Shown: piece after piece, positions 1-7,389 of the stretch
Layout: every line of letters starts with the position of its first letter
Numbering within the stretch: the first letter of the stretch is position 1
Source of the DNA: Deltaproteobacteria bacterium
GTDB lineage: Bacteria > Desulfobacterota > Desulfobacteria > Desulfobacterales > Desulfatirhabdiaceae
DNA: 64,000 nt
NCBI GenBank assembly: GCA_016219185.1
Contig: JACRBZ010000053.1
Coordinates: forward strand, 1-64,000
Direction: 5' to 3'
The notes under the pieces: generated by a model
The model's input: only the letters and a program-made list of their open reading frames with translations
What the model was told of the DNA's origin: nothing
The model's database searches: none
Translations under genes and position numbers: made by a program

Positions 1-558
1 CGCCGCGTCGCCTCCCGCACGGAGGCGTGGATTGAAACGACCGGTATCGGGAGGAACTTCGCCGGGTGCTCTGGGTCGCCTCCCGCACGGAGGCGTGGAT
101 TGAAACAGCGCAAATAAAGCGCTTGCGGCCGGATCGACGTGTCGCCTCCCGCACGGAGGCGTGGATTGAAACTTGAAGGCCACCACGAACCGGCTCCACA
201 AAGACGTCGCCTCCCGCACGGAGGCGTGGATTGAAACAAGCACAGAATGAACAATGGTGGACGGATTTTTGACGTCGCCTCCCGCACGGAGGCGTGGATT
301 GAAACGATTACTCCAGCACGAAATACTCGGTTTACATCAGTCGCCTCCCGCACGGAGGCGTGGATTGAAACCAGCACTACGTCAAGAGACGGCTCGAACC
401 TCTGGGCGTCGCCTCCCGCACGGAGGCGTGGATTGAAACCGGGTCCGGGGAGTCTACGGCCTGGATGATTCGGGTCGCCTCCCGCACGGAGGCGTGGATT
501 GAAACATGAGCAGGTGCCCTTCCTGCGAGCGGGGGTGTTGTCGTCTCCCGTACGGACC
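1..558 (+). CRISPR. CRISPR array, type I-C-like repeat, leader-distal end
   Basis: Eight identical 32-bp repeats start at 7, 75, 141, 206, 274, 340, 408 and 474. Each begins GTCGCCTCCCGC and ends GTGGATTGAAAC, with a short internal palindrome (CCTCCCGCACGGAGG). The seven spacers between them are 33-36 bp and all different. A last 34-bp spacer (506-539) leads into a decayed repeat (540-556, GTCGTCTCCCGTACGGA) that loses its 3' half, as expected of the oldest, leader-distal end. The ATTGAAAC 3' end and the overall form match type I-C repeats, so the array should be transcribed rightward with leader and cas genes to the left of the window. The array is cut by the window edge; bases 1-6 belong to a spacer. 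No cas gene is visible. Confidence 0.97.
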
Positions 559-582
559 AATTCTTGTTGGTCTTTTTCCATT

Positions 583-611
583 CAACTGGGGTGCAAATTG
601 TACCCCAGTTG
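583..611. repeat. 29-bp near-perfect palindrome
   Basis: CAACTGGGGT (583-592) is matched by ACCCCAGTTG (602-611) around a 9-nt centre that is itself almost symmetric. It lies 25 bp past the decayed last CRISPR repeat. It has no T-run, so it is not an obvious terminator; an operator or RNA hairpin is possible. Confidence 0.6.
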
Positions 612-634
612 AAATCCTTGCACCAGACCACTGG

Positions 635-663
635 ATGTTCCCCACACCCGTTGGGATGAACCG
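635..663 (+). repeat. Lone type I-E-like CRISPR repeat
   Basis: This 29-bp sequence reads ATGTTCCCCACACCCG then TTGGGATGAACCG. It differs at about two positions from the common type I-E repeat pattern (GTGTTCCCC, ACACCCG, TGGGGATGAACCG). No second copy is seen about 61 bp to either side. It looks like a relic of an I-E array, or a chance stand-alone repeat, next to the end of the I-C-like array. The family pattern is recalled, not searched. Confidence 0.5.
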
Positions 664-987
664 CAACCAAAATTAACGCTTTCCCACTGCACTGTATGAG
701 GGTGCGGGTTTCACCACCTCTGTGCGGTACGCATCCGTATCATACCGTATGGCAATCTTGAAAACGCCGCTTCCAACCCCTTTGGACGGCTTGGCGTCTT
801 TTGGTATCACGCCAAACCGGATAAATTATAGCTCATCTCCAATGAGTTTTTCCGCTTCAAGCGGAAAGCTGTTTTATTCCAGCAAAGAATTGACAACCCC
901 CTTTTAAATGACAAATGTAAATAACAGCCATGCCCGGAGCGGGCACAACATCGATAATAAGCCGAACCGAAGATAGAGAGGTGACTT

Positions 988-2556
988 ATGAGATGTCCAT
1001 CATCAGGGTTAAAAGTCATTGTTTTGGCGTTTTTTATCTTTGCAGTTGAAGCGGCTCCACTGTTTGGGGCGATTTCTTTTCCTTCGCCTCAACCAATCAT
1101 GAACTCCGGACATTATCCAAATTATGTCGTTGCCGGCGACTTCAACAACGATGGCTGGCCTGATTTTGCCGTATTGAATAGTTTAGACGATTACAGGGCA
1201 TCCTATGGACAGACAGCGGGTTCCATTGACATCTTCCTGAACAATAAGAACGGCGCCTTTTCCTATAAGGAGAGGGGCATTGTTTGCGTTACGGCTCCCT
1301 GTCCACAAAACTACGGCGCGGGGACTTTCCCGACGTTTATCTCGACAGCCGACCTCAATGGCGACGGAAATCTGGATCTCATTGCCTTAGACCGTGACAA
1401 TACCAACGCCTATATCCTGCTGGGTAAGGGGGACGGCATTTTCAACGCCAATCCATCATCAACCTATGTGGGGCAGTCGCCGAACGCGCTTGTTATGGTC
1501 GATATCAACCACGATGGAATACTCGATCTGATTGTCGCCAATGGTTACTACAACATCAATGGCGGCGGAACAGGATCAAATAACATTGCAGTCTTATTCG
1601 GATTCGGGGACGGCAGTTTCCACTTGCCCGTTAATTACTCAGCCGGCCAGGACCCGAGATCAATTGCTTCAGGGGATTTCAACGGTGACGGAAATATCGA
1701 TATCGCAGTTGCAAATCATGACAGCAGCAATATCTCGATACTGTTCAGCAATCGAAACGGCACATTCAAGCCGGCTGTCAACTACCCGCTTTCTTCGGCC
1801 CCGATCAAGGTCATCGCCGGATTTTTCCACGGAAATCAATATGTGGATCTTGCGGTACTGACTGAAAAGGAAGTCTCCATTCTGCTGAATAACGGACACG
1901 GCACTTTTCAACCTGAAAAGCTGATCGACACCGGATTCAACGGTTCGGGATTCATCGATATCGTAATTGCGGACTTCGATGGGGATGGAAATACAGACCT
2001 TGCGGTTGCGAAGCGGGGCTTCTACGGTATTTTCTACGATCAAGGGGGAGTATCGATTCTTGGCGGAAATGGAAACGGAACCTTCCTGACCCCCGTTATT
2101 TTACAGGGTGTTGCCAACCCGGTTTCTCTCTGGGTTGCCGACTTCGACAGGGACAATCTTCCCGACCTTCTCGTGGCGGAAGAAGGATATCAGGTCGGCG
2201 ATGTCAAGCCTACATTCGTACAGGGGGGGCTTTATGTATATTTTAATAATTCCCCCACACTCAGCGATTCCTGTGCTGCCATCCTTAACGCCAATACCCT
2301 TTCGCTCCAAATTCCGATTGCGGCGTATGGACCATACAACTTTTCTCTTGATTTCGATTATGTACCCGGGACTTGGCTATGGCTTTTAACCAACGTTCAA
2401 TACTCCCAGATCGCCAGGCAAAACTGCATTTATGGCTATTCGACCATTAATGTCAATAATCTGGGAATTCATATCCCGAGACTCTACTATGCCGGAAATA
2501 TCTACTATGCCGATTTCAGTTGGCTGTCGGGAACCTATTGGTGGGAACTCAATTAA
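988..2556 (+). CDS. Secreted FG-GAP/VCBS repeat protein
   Basis: A 522-residue exported protein. Residues 1-28 form a signal peptide with a hydrophobic core (VIVLAFFIFAV) and no lipobox cysteine. The body carries at least six FG-GAP/VCBS units, each with a Ca2+-loop-like motif: DFNNDGWPD (about 51), DLNGDGNLD, DINHDGILD, DFNGDGNID, DFDGDGNTD and DFDRDNLPD. Such repeats normally fold as blades of a beta-propeller and act in adhesion or extracellular binding. The last 90 or so residues are not repeats and are rich in aromatic residues. The start is chosen for the AGAGAGGTGA ribosome site and the signal peptide. It stands alone, followed by a perfect hairpin. The binding target cannot be told. 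Confidence 0.85.
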   Translation: MRCPSSGLKVIVLAFFIFAVEAAPLFGAISFPSPQPIMNSGHYPNYVVAGDFNNDGWPDFAVLNSLDDYRASYGQTAGSIDIFLNNKNGAFSYKERGIVCVTAPCPQNYGAGTFPTFISTADLNGDGNLDLIALDRDNTNAYILLGKGDGIFNANPSSTYVGQSPNALVMVDINHDGILDLIVANGYYNINGGGTGSNNIAVLFGFGDGSFHLPVNYSAGQDPRSIASGDFNGDGNIDIAVANHDSSNISILFSNRNGTFKPAVNYPLSSAPIKVIAGFFHGNQYVDLAVLTEKEVSILLNNGHGTFQPEKLIDTGFNGSGFIDIVIADFDGDGNTDLAVAKRGFYGIFYDQGGVSILGGNGNGTFLTPVILQGVANPVSLWVADFDRDNLPDLLVAEEGYQVGDVKPTFVQGGLYVYFNNSPTLSDSCAAILNANTLSLQIPIAAYGPYNFSLDFDYVPGTWLWLLTNVQYSQIARQNCIYGYSTINVNNLGIHIPRLYYAGNIYYADFSWLSGTYWWELN

Positions 2557-2584
2557 CAAACGTCCGCAGGTTTCCCCTGACACG

Positions 2585-2610
2585 TGGCAGGCTGGGCAAA
2601 CAGCCTGCCA
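2585..2610. terminator. Perfect 10-bp hairpin after the VCBS gene
   Basis: TGGCAGGCTG (2585-2594) pairs with CAGCCTGCCA (2601-2610) around the loop GGCAAA. It starts 28 bp after the stop codon. There is no T-run after it, so it may terminate weakly or protect the mRNA end rather than act as a classical intrinsic terminator. Confidence 0.45.
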
Positions 2611-2644
2611 TCCTACAATAGCGTTAAGAATCATGGGGGTTCCA

Positions 2645-3019
2645 ATGAAATACAATGGGGAAATAGAATTTTATATTGAAGAAGTAAATGAGAAACATGC
2701 CATCAGCAGAATGCCTGTTAAATCAGGAATGCTTAACCCGTTTGGGACAGTTCACGCCGGTGCAATTATTTGGCTTGCTGATGTCACGGCTACGGTTTTG
2801 GCATTGGGAAGCGAGTCCATACCTGAAGATGGTAAAGGATTTCCTCTGGCGATAAATCTTTATTCAAGTTTATTGAGTAATCAGCGAAGCGGTGAAATAA
2901 GGGCAGAAGCCAGTTTTGTACGCAAAGGAAAACAGGTATCCGTTGTACGAACCAAAGTTACCGGAAATAACGAACAATTATTAGCGGAAGTGACAACCAC
3001 ACATATTCCCGTAAAATAA
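2645..3019 (+). CDS. PaaI-type hot-dog thioesterase
   Basis: A 124-residue single-domain hot-dog protein of the PaaI/YdiI (DUF4442-like) kind, probably a soluble acyl-CoA thioesterase. The signature NPFGTVHAGAIIWLADVTAT (about 31-50) matches the HGG/HAG...D active-site segment, and the later beta-strands (GEIRAEASFVRKGKQVSVVRTKV) fit the fold. Length is typical of the family. The ATG at 2645 is chosen because GGGGG lies 5 bp upstream and the protein then starts where the family does; an in-frame ATG at 2633 is possible. It is AT-rich compared with the genes at 4-10 kb. The neighbours do not show its substrate. Confidence 0.8.
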   Translation: MKYNGEIEFYIEEVNEKHAISRMPVKSGMLNPFGTVHAGAIIWLADVTATVLALGSESIPEDGKGFPLAINLYSSLLSNQRSGEIRAEASFVRKGKQVSVVRTKVTGNNEQLLAEVTTTHIPVK

Positions 3020-3041
3020 ATATGAATTTACATCATCCGGA

Positions 3042-3132
3042 AGTTTGTGAGTTCAATCCTATGTCATTTTTCGTGTGCAAAAGTTAAGTCATAATAAAAG
3101 GAAATTGTCCGGACCCCATCCGGTATGGGGAT
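3042..3132 (+). repeat. 91-bp direct repeat, left copy
   Basis: This matches 10155-10245 in the same orientation with about five mismatches. On the minus strand it encodes the C-terminus (IPIPDGVRTISFYYDLTFAHEK) of a lipoprotein family whose fuller member lies at 36641-37132. The two copies bound a 7.1-kb segment. Confidence 0.9.
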
Positions 3133-3288
3133 TGTTCTTTCAAAACTCATGGGAATTGGGACAGAGAGATTATTTTCTCCTGCGTAAACAGGGGAGGATT
3201 TAACAACATTTCCCTGATTGTCCAGAAAGAACAGATATACTACAAGGTGACTGATATTTCCGCTGTTGCGCACAAGTTCAAACTCGTC
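3064..3288 (-). pseudogene. 5'-truncated lipoprotein-family gene
   Basis: The frame encodes the last 70 or so residues of a small exported protein; the section VVYLFFLDNQGNVV and the end TIPIPDGVRTISFYYD match the C-terminal half of the lipoprotein at 36641-37132 (LSVYLLFLDNQGIVL and TIPIPAGARTISFAYE). The N-terminal half with signal peptide and lipobox is missing, and a TGA lies a few codons upstream of the first conserved residue. The antitoxin gene begins just beyond, so the gene was probably cut when the neighbouring segment was put in place. It is unlikely to be expressed as a useful product. Confidence 0.7.
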
Positions 3289-3308
3289 GTTTCATCGTAA
3301 GGCCTCCT

Positions 3309-3701
3309 TTATGAGGGCTGACCTTTCAAAGCTCGCAGAACTCCTTCAGGGTCGCGGGCAATTACCGTAAGGTAAGCCCGAGCCGGTTGGTCTGGCTCTG
3401 TGCGCCCCTGTTCCCAATCGCGTAACGTGCCAAGGGGGATATGGTAACGAACAGCAAATTCTTGCTGTGTAAGATTGAGCGCACGGCGTAAAGTCTTTGC
3501 ACGGGGAACGCGTCGAGCTATCTGCAATTCTCCGGCGGTCATGGATCGTGCGTCACGATCAGCGGTCGCTGCCGCTTCAATTTCTGCCTCTGTCATTGGG
3601 CGCATGAGAGTATCAGGAAACTGGCGTTCATCACCATTGTCCAACACCTCGACAACAACACCGTCAGAACGAATTTTCGCTATAGTAGTATTTTTGCTCA
3701 T
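3309..3701 (-). CDS. HTH antitoxin of the BrnT-type pair
   Basis: A 130-residue protein with a C-terminal Cro/XRE-type helix-turn-helix (about 68-110: LRRALNLTQQEFAVRYHIPLGTLRDWEQGRTEPD), preceded by an N-terminal part that would hold the toxin-binding region. It overlaps the end of the toxin gene by 38 bp, so the two are co-transcribed and translationally coupled, toxin first. Members of this family neutralise the toxin and repress the shared promoter. Here the antitoxin is of the XRE kind often found beside BrnT rather than classical BrnA. Its start sits inside the toxin coding sequence, which is usual for such pairs. Confidence 0.8.
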   Translation of the reverse strand: MSKNTTIAKIRSDGVVVEVLDNGDERQFPDTLMRPMTEAEIEAAATADRDARSMTAGELQIARRVPRAKTLRRALNLTQQEFAVRYHIPLGTLRDWEQGRTEPDQPARAYLTVIARDPEGVLRALKGQPS

Positions 3702-3945
3702 ATTTCTGTGCCCGCCTTGCTGAGATAATTCGAATATTTTCGCCGCGCTCTGTGTAAGTCACATGGAGAATTACGCCCTCACATATGCCGAGCAAGTTAA
3801 AGCGCTCCTCCCCGTAATTTTCGCGGTCGTCAATCCATTCAACGGCAAAGTGATCGCTGAACGCTTTGACTGCATGCTGGAAGGTGACACCGTGGTCACG
3901 CCAGTTCGCGGTAGCCTTGTTGTTATCCCATTCAAATTCTATCAT
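3664..3945 (-). CDS. brnT: BrnT-family toxin (DUF497)
   Basis: A 93-residue RelE-fold ribonuclease-type toxin of the BrnT family. The N-terminus FEWDNNKATANWRDHGVTF and the C-terminal RIISARRAQKYEQKYY are the two family hallmarks, with the second holding the catalytic Arg residues. Established role of the family: mRNA cleavage that arrests growth, held in check by the adjacent antitoxin. The gene lies first in a two-gene unit. Oddly, the best promoter (TTGACA, 17 bp, TACAAT) ends directly at the ATG, so the mapped transcript would begin inside the first codons; either another promoter serves the toxin or translation starts in an unusual way. The pair sits in the 7-kb repeat-bounded segment. 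Confidence 0.85.
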   Translation of the reverse strand: MIEFEWDNNKATANWRDHGVTFQHAVKAFSDHFAVEWIDDRENYGEERFNLLGICEGVILHVTYTERGENIRIISARRAQKYEQKYYYSENSF

Positions 3946-3974
3946 ATTGTACTGATTACCCGTAGTTTTGTCAA
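3946..3974 (-). promoter_or_regulatory. Sigma-70-like promoter touching the toxin ATG
   Basis: On the minus strand TTGACA (3974-3969) is followed after 17 bp by TACAAT (3951-3946), and the next three bases are the toxin ATG. Match to consensus is 11 of 12. Transcription would be expected to start about 7 bp inside the coding sequence. Confidence 0.6.
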
Positions 3975-4143
3975 CTGTTCAATAAATATTCATGTAGAAT
4001 AGCTGAAATAGCTGAAAAAAGGTAAGCATATTTATGAGCCCCAAAAATTGAAGTAATTGGATATTATAAGTGCAAGGCAGCAAAATAAGCCCTTCATGTT
4101 TTTTGTACTTTACAGAAGGAGCAAAATAGAGTTAAAAATAAGA

Positions 4144-4191
4144 ATGTCACGGAAAGCCCGTTTAGATGTCTCCGGGACACTCCACCATCCT
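4144..4191 (+). pseudogene. N-terminal relic of a REP-associated transposase
   Basis: The first 15 codons (MSRKARLDVSGTLHH) match the conserved start of REP-associated tyrosine transposases (family pattern M-P-R-x-x-R-x-D-x-P-G-A-x-x-H), after which the similarity stops. The remainder of a 200-residue enzyme is not seen. This is a short match, so chance cannot be excluded. The rest of 3975-4384 shows no gene. Confidence 0.4.
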
Positions 4192-4384
4192 AACCTAATG
4201 CCCTTGAACTTCAGTTGGACCAACGGATTCCCGGCTTATTTTATATGCGGAAGTCCTGAATCAGGATTTATGTTTTTCCCCAGCAAAAAGCAAATTCTTA
4301 TCAGGGAGGAACCGTCGTGGATAAAGGGAAGCACAAACTTGAAAATCAAGATTTTCCCCTTGCGGATTTTCTGAAAGCAGCGCG

Positions 4385-5347
4385 ATGAGCGAGGCTGGAG
4401 CAGGCTCGAACCCGGTTTCGGCCACGGTCGTCATTGCTCAGCATGTCCGGCCCGGAAAGGAGCAGGATTACCTCGGCTGGCAAGCGGAAGTCAATGAGAA
4501 GTGCCGGACTTTTCCGGGGTTTGAAGCAGCCGAGGTTGTGCCGCCGGTTCTCGGCATACAGGACGATTTTGTCGTTGTGTACCGGTTCGACACGGCTGAG
4601 CACCTCTCCTCCTGGCTCCGCTCCGAAATCCGCCGCTCTCTCCTGGCACGAGGCGAAACCCTGTTCACGGGTGAGGCCAGGCAGCATGTCATCGCCGGGG
4701 GGCGTCCCGCGGAGAACATGGCGGGGATGGTGGTGTCCACGCGCGTCAAGCCGGGCCGCGAGAAGGCGTATCGAGAATGGCAGGGTATGATCGATGCCGA
4801 GGCGGCTCGCTTTTCCGGATTTCTGGGTAATGAGGTGTTCGCGCCGGTGCCCGGGGTGCAAGAGGACTGGGTGGTCGCCGTGCGGTTCGACTCGGCCGAG
4901 CATCTCAAGGATTGGCTCCAATCGGAGTCCCGGCTGCGCCTGATCGAGCAGGCCGCCGATCTCTGGCAGGAGGCACGGGTCGAGAGTTTCAGCGGCGGCT
5001 TCCCGGGATGGTTTGGGCACGGCGCGGACGGGTCCGGCCGGGCGGCCGACCCACCGAACTGGAAGCAGGCAATGAGCGTTCTTCTCGTACTCTATCCGAC
5101 CGTCATGCTGCTCAACCTTTTTCTCTCCCCGCTTTTGACGGGCCTGCCCGCGGCACTGTCGATGTTTATTGGAAACGTGGCAAGCGTGGTCCTGCTTACC
5201 TGGCTGCTTATGTCCATGGTGAACCGCGTATTCGGGTTCTGGCTGACCCCTTCACCCTCCCGCCCCTTCTGGGTCGAAGTCATGGGTGTCGTGGCGATGC
5301 TGCTCGGATACGCCCTTTCCGTAATCATCTTTGAGCGCCTCGGCTAG
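4385..5347 (+). CDS. Tandem ABM-domain membrane protein (COG3224-like)
   Basis: A 320-residue protein with two ferredoxin-like antibiotic-biosynthesis-monooxygenase (ABM) domains in tandem (about 13-100 and 108-200). They share the pattern VVIAQHVRPGKEQDYLGWQ / VVSTRVKPGREKAYREWQ and FDTAEHLSSWL / FDSAEHLKDWL. A C-terminal region with three membrane helices follows (about 225-315). The layout matches COG3224, whose biochemistry is largely unknown; small ABM domains can act on quinone-like aromatics. It is the first gene of a GC-rich run leading into the molybdenum-hydroxylase genes, with 85 bp to the next. The ribosome site is weak. A link to aromatic or heterocycle oxidation is inferred only from context. 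Confidence 0.75.
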   Translation: MSEAGAGSNPVSATVVIAQHVRPGKEQDYLGWQAEVNEKCRTFPGFEAAEVVPPVLGIQDDFVVVYRFDTAEHLSSWLRSEIRRSLLARGETLFTGEARQHVIAGGRPAENMAGMVVSTRVKPGREKAYREWQGMIDAEAARFSGFLGNEVFAPVPGVQEDWVVAVRFDSAEHLKDWLQSESRLRLIEQAADLWQEARVESFSGGFPGWFGHGADGSGRAADPPNWKQAMSVLLVLYPTVMLLNLFLSPLLTGLPAALSMFIGNVASVVLLTWLLMSMVNRVFGFWLTPSPSRPFWVEVMGVVAMLLGYALSVIIFERLG

Positions 5348-5432
5348 CGGAGGTGCTGATTCCCGGTGCTGATCCGCCGGTGCGGGCAAACCGAACCGGC
5401 GGATCCCATACGTGGAGAAAGGACGGCCGATA

Positions 5433-6542
5433 ATGACGAGCGAATCACCGTTTCAGTTTTCTTCGGTTGACAACAGTGCGAGCACCCGGAACGCGCCGGA
5501 TCAAAACCTGCCTGATTACATGAAGGTGATCGTCGGCGACTTTCCGCCGACAACCCGGGCGGACGTGGCGATTCGGAATGTGCTGGAACTCAATCTCGCA
5601 ATGATGGGAATTTACGATACCGCCCTGAAGAAATATCAGAAAACCTTTCTCGCCCGGCATCCGGTGATCCTGGCATTGTTCACCGGTCAAGGCGGGAAGC
5701 TCACACTCTACCGTCCGAACAAGGAGCCCCTGCATGCGCCATCAGTCCCGGTTCATTACCAGGTCTATAAATCGGTTTCGCATTCGAGCATGGCGGTTTT
5801 CGAACTCGTTGGTTCAAATCTGGGCAATGTTTCCGACCGGTCGTGGGTGGCCCCGATGTGTTCTTTCCGTGTTGCAAATCAATCGGCTTTGGACGGGCTG
5901 GATGCGGTCGATCTGAGCGTTGAAACGCGCGACAACCAGGCTATCATACTCGGAAGCAACATCAAGTTCATGGACGCATGTCTCGGTAATGGGGATTATG
6001 CCTTTGCCGATCTCAGGAAGTACGCGCAAGAGGTAAAACCCCATCTGCAAAAGAATATTCATTGGGCCGCGACGACCCAGGTCGAGCATTGGATGAAGGT
6101 GGTGAAGGATTGGAAAGAGATGCTGGGCCCGGACTGGGATAAAACATACGCGGCCAGCAATACGCTCTATGTCACGCGCCAGAACAATATTTTGTTCAGC
6201 GTGCTCGCCCAATTCTTCGGCAGCGAAGCAATGAACACACGGCTGTTTCTCTTCGAGACCCCGGAATTCGTTACCACTCCAGAATTAATGCTCAACGTGC
6301 TCATTCGGACCGTTTCGGATCGCTCGGTCGGCCAGGTTTTCTTCGGCGACGACTACGTGATGGACTATGAACTGATGGGCGGCGATGCCCGCAAGGCCAT
6401 AGAAGTTGAGGGTAAGAAATATGGCATTCCGGTGTTTCTGCCGCCGCTGGTGCCGTTTCATTCCAATGAATGGCCTTTCAGGATCGATCCGGGCCAGGGC
6501 CAAGGCCCGGCAACAATCGAACAAATAAAGACCGGAGGATAA
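5433..6542 (+). CDS. Conserved-looking protein of unknown function in hydroxylase operon
   Basis: A 369-residue soluble-looking protein that I do not recognise. It has no signal peptide or membrane helix. Its centre is rich in aromatic and Trp residues (HWAATTQVEHWMKVVKDWKE) and the C-terminus is Pro-rich (FLPPLVPFHSNEWPF). The ATG at 5433 is preferred over a GTG at 5412 because GAGAAAGGA lies 9 bp upstream. It stops 4 bp before the FAD-subunit gene, with a GGAGG site inside its own last codons, so it is surely co-transcribed with the molybdenum-hydroxylase genes. It could be a maturation factor, a partner enzyme or a substrate-handling protein; the sequence does not decide. Confidence 0.7.
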   Translation: MTSESPFQFSSVDNSASTRNAPDQNLPDYMKVIVGDFPPTTRADVAIRNVLELNLAMMGIYDTALKKYQKTFLARHPVILALFTGQGGKLTLYRPNKEPLHAPSVPVHYQVYKSVSHSSMAVFELVGSNLGNVSDRSWVAPMCSFRVANQSALDGLDAVDLSVETRDNQAIILGSNIKFMDACLGNGDYAFADLRKYAQEVKPHLQKNIHWAATTQVEHWMKVVKDWKEMLGPDWDKTYAASNTLYVTRQNNILFSVLAQFFGSEAMNTRLFLFETPEFVTTPELMLNVLIRTVSDRSVGQVFFGDDYVMDYELMGGDARKAIEVEGKKYGIPVFLPPLVPFHSNEWPFRIDPGQGQGPATIEQIKTGG

Positions 6543-6546
6543 CCCC

Positions 6547-7389
6547 ATGGACTTGAACACCGTTACGGAGATCCGACATCCCGCGAATGCGGATGCGATC
6601 ACAAAATGGGAGAAAGGCTACGCCTGGCTTGCGGGGGGAACGTGGCTCTTCTCGGAACCACAGATCGATACCCACACACTGATCGACCTCGATTCGCTGA
6701 AGTGGCCCTCTCTGCGGCCCTCCAGGGACGGATTGGAGATTGCGGCCACCTGCAAGATCAATGAGCTCAACCAGTTTGTGGAAAAGGCGCCGTCCGAATG
6801 GAGTGCCGTCCCTCTCTTTCGCGAATGCTGTCGTTCTTTCCTGTCGTCTTTCAAGATCTGGAACTCGGCCACGGTCGGCGGAAACATCTGCATGTCGCTT
6901 CCAGCCGGGCCGATGATCTCGCTTACGGGGGCGCTCGAGGGGGTGTGCGAGCTTTGGCCTCGTGGGGAAAAGCCGCGGAAAGCAGCCGTGATTGATTTTA
7001 TCACGGGCAATCACGTGAATATCCTTTCGCCTGGCGAACTCCTGCGCGGCATCCGTCTCCCGGCGTCGGCACTCAAGAAGATTTATGCCTTCCGCCGTTT
7101 CACGCTGACGCAGCTTGGACGCTCCGAGGTGCTGATCATCGGTACAAAAGACCCGGAAAAAGGAGATTTTCTCCTTACGGTCACCGCCGCCACGGTGCGG
7201 CCCATACAGCTTTCATTCAGCGACATCCCCGACGCGGACGGGCTGAAGCGCGCCATCGACGATGCCGTACCGTTCAGCCTTTATCTCGATGACGTGCATG
7301 GCTCGCCGGAGCATCGCAAGCATCTCACCTATTATTTCACCGAACAGATTCGACAAGAGCTTTCAAGCCGGAACCGGGGGCACGCATGA
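6547..7389 (+). CDS. FAD subunit of xanthine-dehydrogenase-family hydroxylase
   Basis: A 280-residue FAD-binding subunit (CoxM/XdhB type). The N-terminal FAD_binding_5 domain shows AGGTWL (about 29-34) and ATVGGNIC (about 111-118), the two flavin-binding signatures; a CO-dehydrogenase flavoprotein C-terminal domain follows (about 170-275). It would carry electrons from the [2Fe-2S] clusters of the partner to NAD+ or another acceptor. GGAGG lies 8 bp before the ATG. The stop overlaps the next start by 4 bp (ATGA), so both subunits are made from one mRNA. Confidence 0.9.
   Translation: MDLNTVTEIRHPANADAITKWEKGYAWLAGGTWLFSEPQIDTHTLIDLDSLKWPSLRPSRDGLEIAATCKINELNQFVEKAPSEWSAVPLFRECCRSFLSSFKIWNSATVGGNICMSLPAGPMISLTGALEGVCELWPRGEKPRKAAVIDFITGNHVNILSPGELLRGIRLPASALKKIYAFRRFTLTQLGRSEVLIIGTKDPEKGDFLLTVTAATVRPIQLSFSDIPDADGLKRAIDDAVPFSLYLDDVHGSPEHRKHLTYYFTEQIRQELSSRNRGHA

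Larger units (their letters stand above)
559..987. other. Gene-free stretch after the CRISPR array
   Basis: No convincing gene is seen on either strand. Besides the palindrome at 583-611 and the lone repeat at 635-663 it holds two more inverted repeats: TTGGCGT/ACGCCAA (791-797 and 809-815) and TTTCCGCTT/AAGCGGAAA (849-857 and 859-867). A TTGACA hexamer at 890-895 has no good -10 at the usual distance. The end of the stretch supplies the ribosome binding site (AGAGAGGTGA) of the next gene. Confidence 0.6.

Noticed and set aside
247..670. Several open frames running through the CRISPR array on both strands
   Set aside because: They are translations of the repeats and spacers and share no gene features.
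635..720. A second, short type I-E array
   Set aside because: Only one repeat-like unit is present; no copy is found one repeat-spacer length away on either side.
4057..4374. 105-codon plus-strand frame
   Set aside because: Only 15 internal codons look like a transposase start; the rest has no coding character and the frame runs into the next gene's leader.
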